Shown here in pieces: positions 5,647 to 8,066 of a DNA stretch of 8,066 nucleotides. Position numbers and translations under genes: made by a program. The stretch is from an uncultured Mesocricetibacter sp. (GTDB lineage: Bacteria; Pseudomonadota; Gammaproteobacteria; Enterobacterales; Pasteurellaceae), in assembly GCA_905373425.1 (NCBI GenBank), contig CAJPST010000101.1:1-8066 (forward strand), written 5' to 3'. Below the pieces are notes generated by a model. The model saw only the letters and a list, made by a program, of their open reading frames with translations. It was not told where the DNA came from and searched no databases. Position 1 is the first letter of the stretch, and every line of letters begins with the position of its first letter.

Positions 5647-7308
5647 TTAGAACCCTTCTTTCAAGCCCACCGTCAGGTTAAATACCAGATTCTGTGGCGA
5701 ACCGTCTTTACTGTCGAGACAATAATAACCTTCGCGTTCAAATTGGTAGGCTTGCTCCGGTTGAGCGTTGGCCAAACTCTGTTCCACCACTCCCCTTTTA
5801 ATCACTAGGGACTGTGGATTTAGCACATCGGCTATATTCTCTGCTGCTCCCGGATTTGGTACGGTAAATAAACGAGAATAAACACGAAACTCCGCCGGTA
5901 GATTATCTGTCGCAGAAACCCATTGAATTACGCCTTTTACTTTGCGCCCATCAGCAGGATTTTTCCCTAAAGTTTCAGGATCATAGGTACAATAAACACA
6001 AACGATATTGCCATTAGCATCTTTTTCCACGCGTTCCGCCTTGATCACATAAGCGTTACGCAGACGCACTTCTTTACCTAATACCAAACGCTTATATTGT
6101 TTGTTGGCTTCCTCACGGAAATCAGCTTCATCAATATAAAGTTCTTTAGTAAACGATAATTGGCGCTCGCCTAACTCCGGGCGATTCGGGTGATTCGGTG
6201 CGGTCAATACTTCTTTATCACCAAAGTTTTCAATCACGATTTTTAACGGATTCAATACCGCCATAGCACGCGGAGCGTTAGTATTTAAATCATCACGGAT
6301 ACAACTTTCCAACGCACTGTATTCCACCACATTATCCTGTTTGGTTACCCCAATACGATGACAGAACTCACGCAGTGAAGCTGGCGTATAACCACGGCGA
6401 CGTAATCCTGAAATGGTCGGCATACGCGGATCATCCCAACCGTCAACAATGCCATCTTCTACTAGTTTCAACAACTTACGTTTAGAAGTCAGTGTGCCTT
6501 CTAAGTTTAAACGGGAAAATTCATATTGATGCGGTAACGGACGTTCAATAGAAATATTTTCCAACACCCAATCATACAAACGACGATTATCCTGAAATTC
6601 CAATGTACACAAGGAATGCGTAATGCGTTCTATTGCATCGGAAATACAATGGGTGAAATCATACATCGGATAAATGCACCATTTATCACCGGTTTGGTGA
6701 TGGCTGGCAAATTTAATTCGATAAAGCACAGGATCGCGCATCACCATAAACGGCGATGCCATATCGATTTTGGCACGTAGGCTCATTTTGCCTTCTTCTA
6801 CTTCGCCATTCTTCATTTTTTCAAACAGGCGTAAGTTTTCTTCAATCGGACGATCGCGATACGGGCTGTTTTTGCCCGGTTCGGTTAATGTACCACGATA
6901 TTCACGCATTTGATCGGGTGAAAGCTCGTCCACATATGCCAATCCTTTTTCAATTAATTCAATCGCATATCCATAAAGTTGATCAAAATAATCGGAAGCA
7001 TAACGTGGCTGCCCTTCCCATTTGAAACCGAGCCATTGCACATCTTGCTTGATGGAATCTACATATTCCACGTCTTCTTTAGTCGGATTGGTATCGTCGA
7101 AACGCAGGTTACACAAACCGTTATAATCTTGTGCGATGCCAAAATTTAAACAAATGGATTTAGCATGTCCGATATGCAAATAGCCGTTTGGTTCAGGCGG
7201 GAAACGGGTATATACGTTTTTATGTTTACCGCTCGCCAAATCTTCATCAATAATTTGGCGGATAAAATTAGTTCGGCGGTTTTCCATATTTTCAATATTA
7301 TTATCCAT
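5647..7308 (-). CDS. glnS: Glutaminyl-tRNA synthetase GlnS
   Basis: GlnS is a cytoplasmic class I aminoacyl-tRNA synthetase that charges tRNA-Gln with glutamine using ATP. The 553-residue product matches E. coli GlnS (554) along its length. The Rossmann catalytic domain starts near residue 35, with FPPEPNGYLHIGHAKS carrying the HIGH motif at 45-48. The tRNA acceptor-binding insertion follows (about 100-210). The second ATP motif is TSKRK at 274-278, where E. coli has MSKRK. The anticodon-binding beta barrels fill about 340-553, with YKRLVLGKEVRLRNAY and ADGRKVKGVIQWVSA. The start at 7308 has a TGAGGT ribosome site at good spacing; the internal Met8 has none. Its upstream region holds a -10-like TAGAAT followed by a GC-rich stretch, a pattern often seen in growth-rate-controlled translation genes. 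The paired-uptake hairpin lies just after its stop. Confidence 0.98.
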   Translation of the reverse strand: MDNNIENMENRRTNFIRQIIDEDLASGKHKNVYTRFPPEPNGYLHIGHAKSICLNFGIAQDYNGLCNLRFDDTNPTKEDVEYVDSIKQDVQWLGFKWEGQPRYASDYFDQLYGYAIELIEKGLAYVDELSPDQMREYRGTLTEPGKNSPYRDRPIEENLRLFEKMKNGEVEEGKMSLRAKIDMASPFMVMRDPVLYRIKFASHHQTGDKWCIYPMYDFTHCISDAIERITHSLCTLEFQDNRRLYDWVLENISIERPLPHQYEFSRLNLEGTLTSKRKLLKLVEDGIVDGWDDPRMPTISGLRRRGYTPASLREFCHRIGVTKQDNVVEYSALESCIRDDLNTNAPRAMAVLNPLKIVIENFGDKEVLTAPNHPNRPELGERQLSFTKELYIDEADFREEANKQYKRLVLGKEVRLRNAYVIKAERVEKDANGNIVCVYCTYDPETLGKNPADGRKVKGVIQWVSATDNLPAEFRVYSRLFTVPNPGAAENIADVLNPQSLVIKRGVVEQSLANAQPEQAYQFEREGYYCLDSKDGSPQNLVFNLTVGLKEGF

Positions 7309-7347
7309 TATGACCTCAGTAATTAGATATTCTTAAAAATCGCCGCT

Positions 7348-7375
7348 ATTCTACACTGTTTACTTGGAGAACAAA
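7348..7375 (-). promoter_or_regulatory. Possible glnS promoter
   Basis: On the minus strand TAGAAT (7348-7353) is followed directly by AGCGGCG, a GC-rich discriminator of the type found in stringently controlled promoters. The -35 region is poor: TTTGTT at 16 bp spacing is the best I can find. The leader would be about 35 bases. Confidence 0.4.
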
Positions 7376-7403
7376 AGTGCGGCCAATTTTTTGCTTGTTT
7401 TAT

Positions 7404-7433
7404 AAAAAAAGCCCCGCCAACGGCAGAGCTTTA
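7404..7433 (-). terminator. Intrinsic terminator after ychN
   Basis: In the minus-strand transcript AAAGCTCTGCC pairs with GGCGGGGCTTT (11 bp including G-T wobbles, loop of three bases) and runs straight into a seven-base T tract (7404-7410). It begins about 17 bases after the ychN stop, so it ends that transcript before the glnS promoter region. Confidence 0.85.
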
Positions 7434-7449
7434 TCTCAACATTCTATGA

Positions 7450-7806
7450 TCAAAACGTGATTACTTTATCCGCCCATATTGTCCAGGCGGACACATCGTC
7501 TAATGTGCCGAGTTGAACGCCTTTGGCAAGTGGCAATTGGGTAATACCGCGCGCTTTAGTGCAACTGGTACAGAGTTTTACTTCCGCACCTTGTGCAATC
7601 AAAATTTCTAATACTTGCTGAATATTTGCGCCCTCATTAGGGTTTTGTCCCGCTAATCCTGACAATACGGAATCTGAGAAAAAGAACAGTTTAAGTTCAA
7701 TTTCTTTACCATATTCCTCCTGCAAGTTCACTGCTTGACGCAATGCATTGAACGTTTTTTCCGAACCATACGGTGATTCATTTAAGATAAACAGAATTTT
7801 TTGCAT
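7450..7806 (-). CDS. ychN: DsrE-family protein YchN
   Basis: This 118-residue protein matches E. coli YchN (117 residues) nearly end to end: MQKI start, PYGSE, LFFFSDSV, GLAGQNPNEGANIQQVLEIL, VKLCTSCTKARGI, LPL and the ending ADKVITF. It belongs to the DsrE/DsrF fold. Members include sulfur carriers of the TusBCD type, and E. coli YchN is known as a small homo-oligomer of uncertain role. Two cysteines, Cys79 and Cys82 (CTSC), sit where the family carries its reactive cysteine. A sulfur-relay role is possible but not shown. The start has TAGGT at suitable spacing. It is a single-gene unit: a terminator lies 17 bases after its stop and a divergent nitroreductase gene lies upstream. A weak promoter, GAGACA-N17-TAAATT (about 7821-7849), can be read on the minus strand. 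Confidence 0.93.
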   Translation of the reverse strand: MQKILFILNESPYGSEKTFNALRQAVNLQEEYGKEIELKLFFFSDSVLSGLAGQNPNEGANIQQVLEILIAQGAEVKLCTSCTKARGITQLPLAKGVQLGTLDDVSAWTIWADKVITF

Positions 7807-7854
7807 ACTTAACCTACCAAAATAAATTTAATTTAAAATAAAATGGATGTCTCA

Positions 7855-7881
7855 CGCTAGTACATTAATTTACTTCTAGCG
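7855..7881. repeat. Inverted repeat CGCTAG-N15-CTAGCG in the divergent region
   Basis: Two 6-bp arms (7855-7860 and 7876-7881) form an inverted repeat 49 bp upstream of the ychN start. The spacing of about two helical turns between arm starts suits a dimeric regulator, but no known consensus is recognised. Confidence 0.35.
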
Positions 7882-7906
7882 CCGATTTCTCGTTTTTATA
7901 ATACAA

Positions 7907-7920
7907 TAAAGATATCTTTA
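7907..7920. repeat. Perfect 14-bp palindrome TAAAGATATCTTTA
   Basis: A perfect palindrome roughly midway between the divergent ychN and nitroreductase starts. It could be an operator for either gene; an A/T-rich palindrome can also arise by chance. Confidence 0.35.
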
Positions 7921-7969
7921 ATTACTCATTTAAAAAAACGACTGTTACAATACCATAATTTAAAAAATA

Positions 7970-7978
7970 TGCTACAAT
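7970..7978 (+). promoter_or_regulatory. Extended -10 promoter for the nitroreductase gene
   Basis: TGCTACAAT is an extended -10 element (TGn plus a near-consensus hexamer) with no good -35 box, 44 bases before the ATG. A second element of the same form, TGTTACAAT, lies 27 bp upstream at 7943-7951. Confidence 0.5.
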
Positions 7979-8022
7979 TCGCCCGCACTTTATATATTAC
8001 TCCCTAATTTTAAGGTACAAAA

Positions 8023-8066
8023 ATGGACGCTTTAACGCTTTTAACTTCACGTAGTTCAGAAAAAAA
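8023..8066 (+). CDS. Nitroreductase-family protein, YdjA-like, first 14 codons (partial, runs off the right edge)
   Basis: Only 44 bases are present. They translate as MDALTLLTSRSSEK, which resembles the start of E. coli YdjA (MDALELLINRRSAS) of the FMN-dependent nitroreductase family. These enzymes use NAD(P)H to reduce nitro-aromatics, quinones or related compounds. The ATG has a TAAGGT ribosome site at good spacing and an extended -10 promoter upstream. It is divergent from ychN across a 216-bp region. With so few residues the family call rests on the N-terminal pattern and could be another nitroreductase subgroup. Confidence 0.6.
   Translation, partial: MDALTLLTSRSSEK

Noticed and set aside
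7897..7902. Perfect TATAAT on the plus strand as the main nitroreductase promoter
   Set aside because: No -35 match at 16-18 bp and no TGn extension; it is about 120 bp from the ATG, and the extended -10 at 7970-7978 is better placed.
1..8066. A novel defence, mobile or biosynthetic system
   Set aside because: All seven genes belong to known core families in an arrangement typical of the Pasteurellaceae; there are no transposase, integrase, toxin-antitoxin, CRISPR or phage signatures.

Overview
The window suggests a Pasteurellaceae genome (Haemophilus, Pasteurella, Aggregatibacter or Basfia relatives). It contains seven exact copies of the 9-bp DNA uptake signal AAGTGCGGT/ACCGCACTT (Hin-type), the proteins look gammaproteobacterial, the base composition is AT-leaning, and the order glnS - ycgN-like - malQ - glgB - glgX is, as I recall it, the order in Haemophilus influenzae. 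I cannot name the species from sequence alone.

Layout: apart from the last 44 bases, every gene lies on the minus strand, so transcription runs from high to low coordinates. From the right: a divergent intergenic region (7807-8022) separates the first codons of a plus-strand YdjA-like nitroreductase (8023 onward, cut by the window edge) from ychN (7450-7806, DsrE family). ychN ends at an intrinsic terminator (7404-7433). Next come glnS (5647-7308), a strong hairpin built from two interlocked uptake sequences (5584-5631), and a YcgN-family cysteine-motif protein (5104-5547). A 204-bp gap (4900-5103) holds a CRP-like site and a good sigma-70 promoter pointing into malQ (2797-4899). malQ is followed 12 bp later by glgB (553-2784). 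A 78-bp gap with a perfect 10-bp stem then leads to the start of glgX (1-474, cut by the window edge).

Function: malQ, glgB and glgX form the proximal part of a glycogen and maltodextrin operon. GlgB adds alpha-1,6 branches, GlgX removes short branches from phosphorylase-trimmed glycogen, and MalQ disproportionates the maltodextrins released. The CRP-like site near -60 from the predicted malQ start would tie the operon to cAMP and carbon status. GlnS is the housekeeping glutaminyl-tRNA synthetase.

No mobile element, CRISPR array, tRNA or rRNA gene, phage gene or defence system is visible, and I see no convincing undescribed system. The points worth a second look are regulatory: the CRP-like promoter, the double-uptake-sequence hairpin, the glgB-glgX stem, and palindromes in the divergent region. 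No gene-free stretch exceeds 300 bases; the largest are 4900-5103 and 7807-8022.
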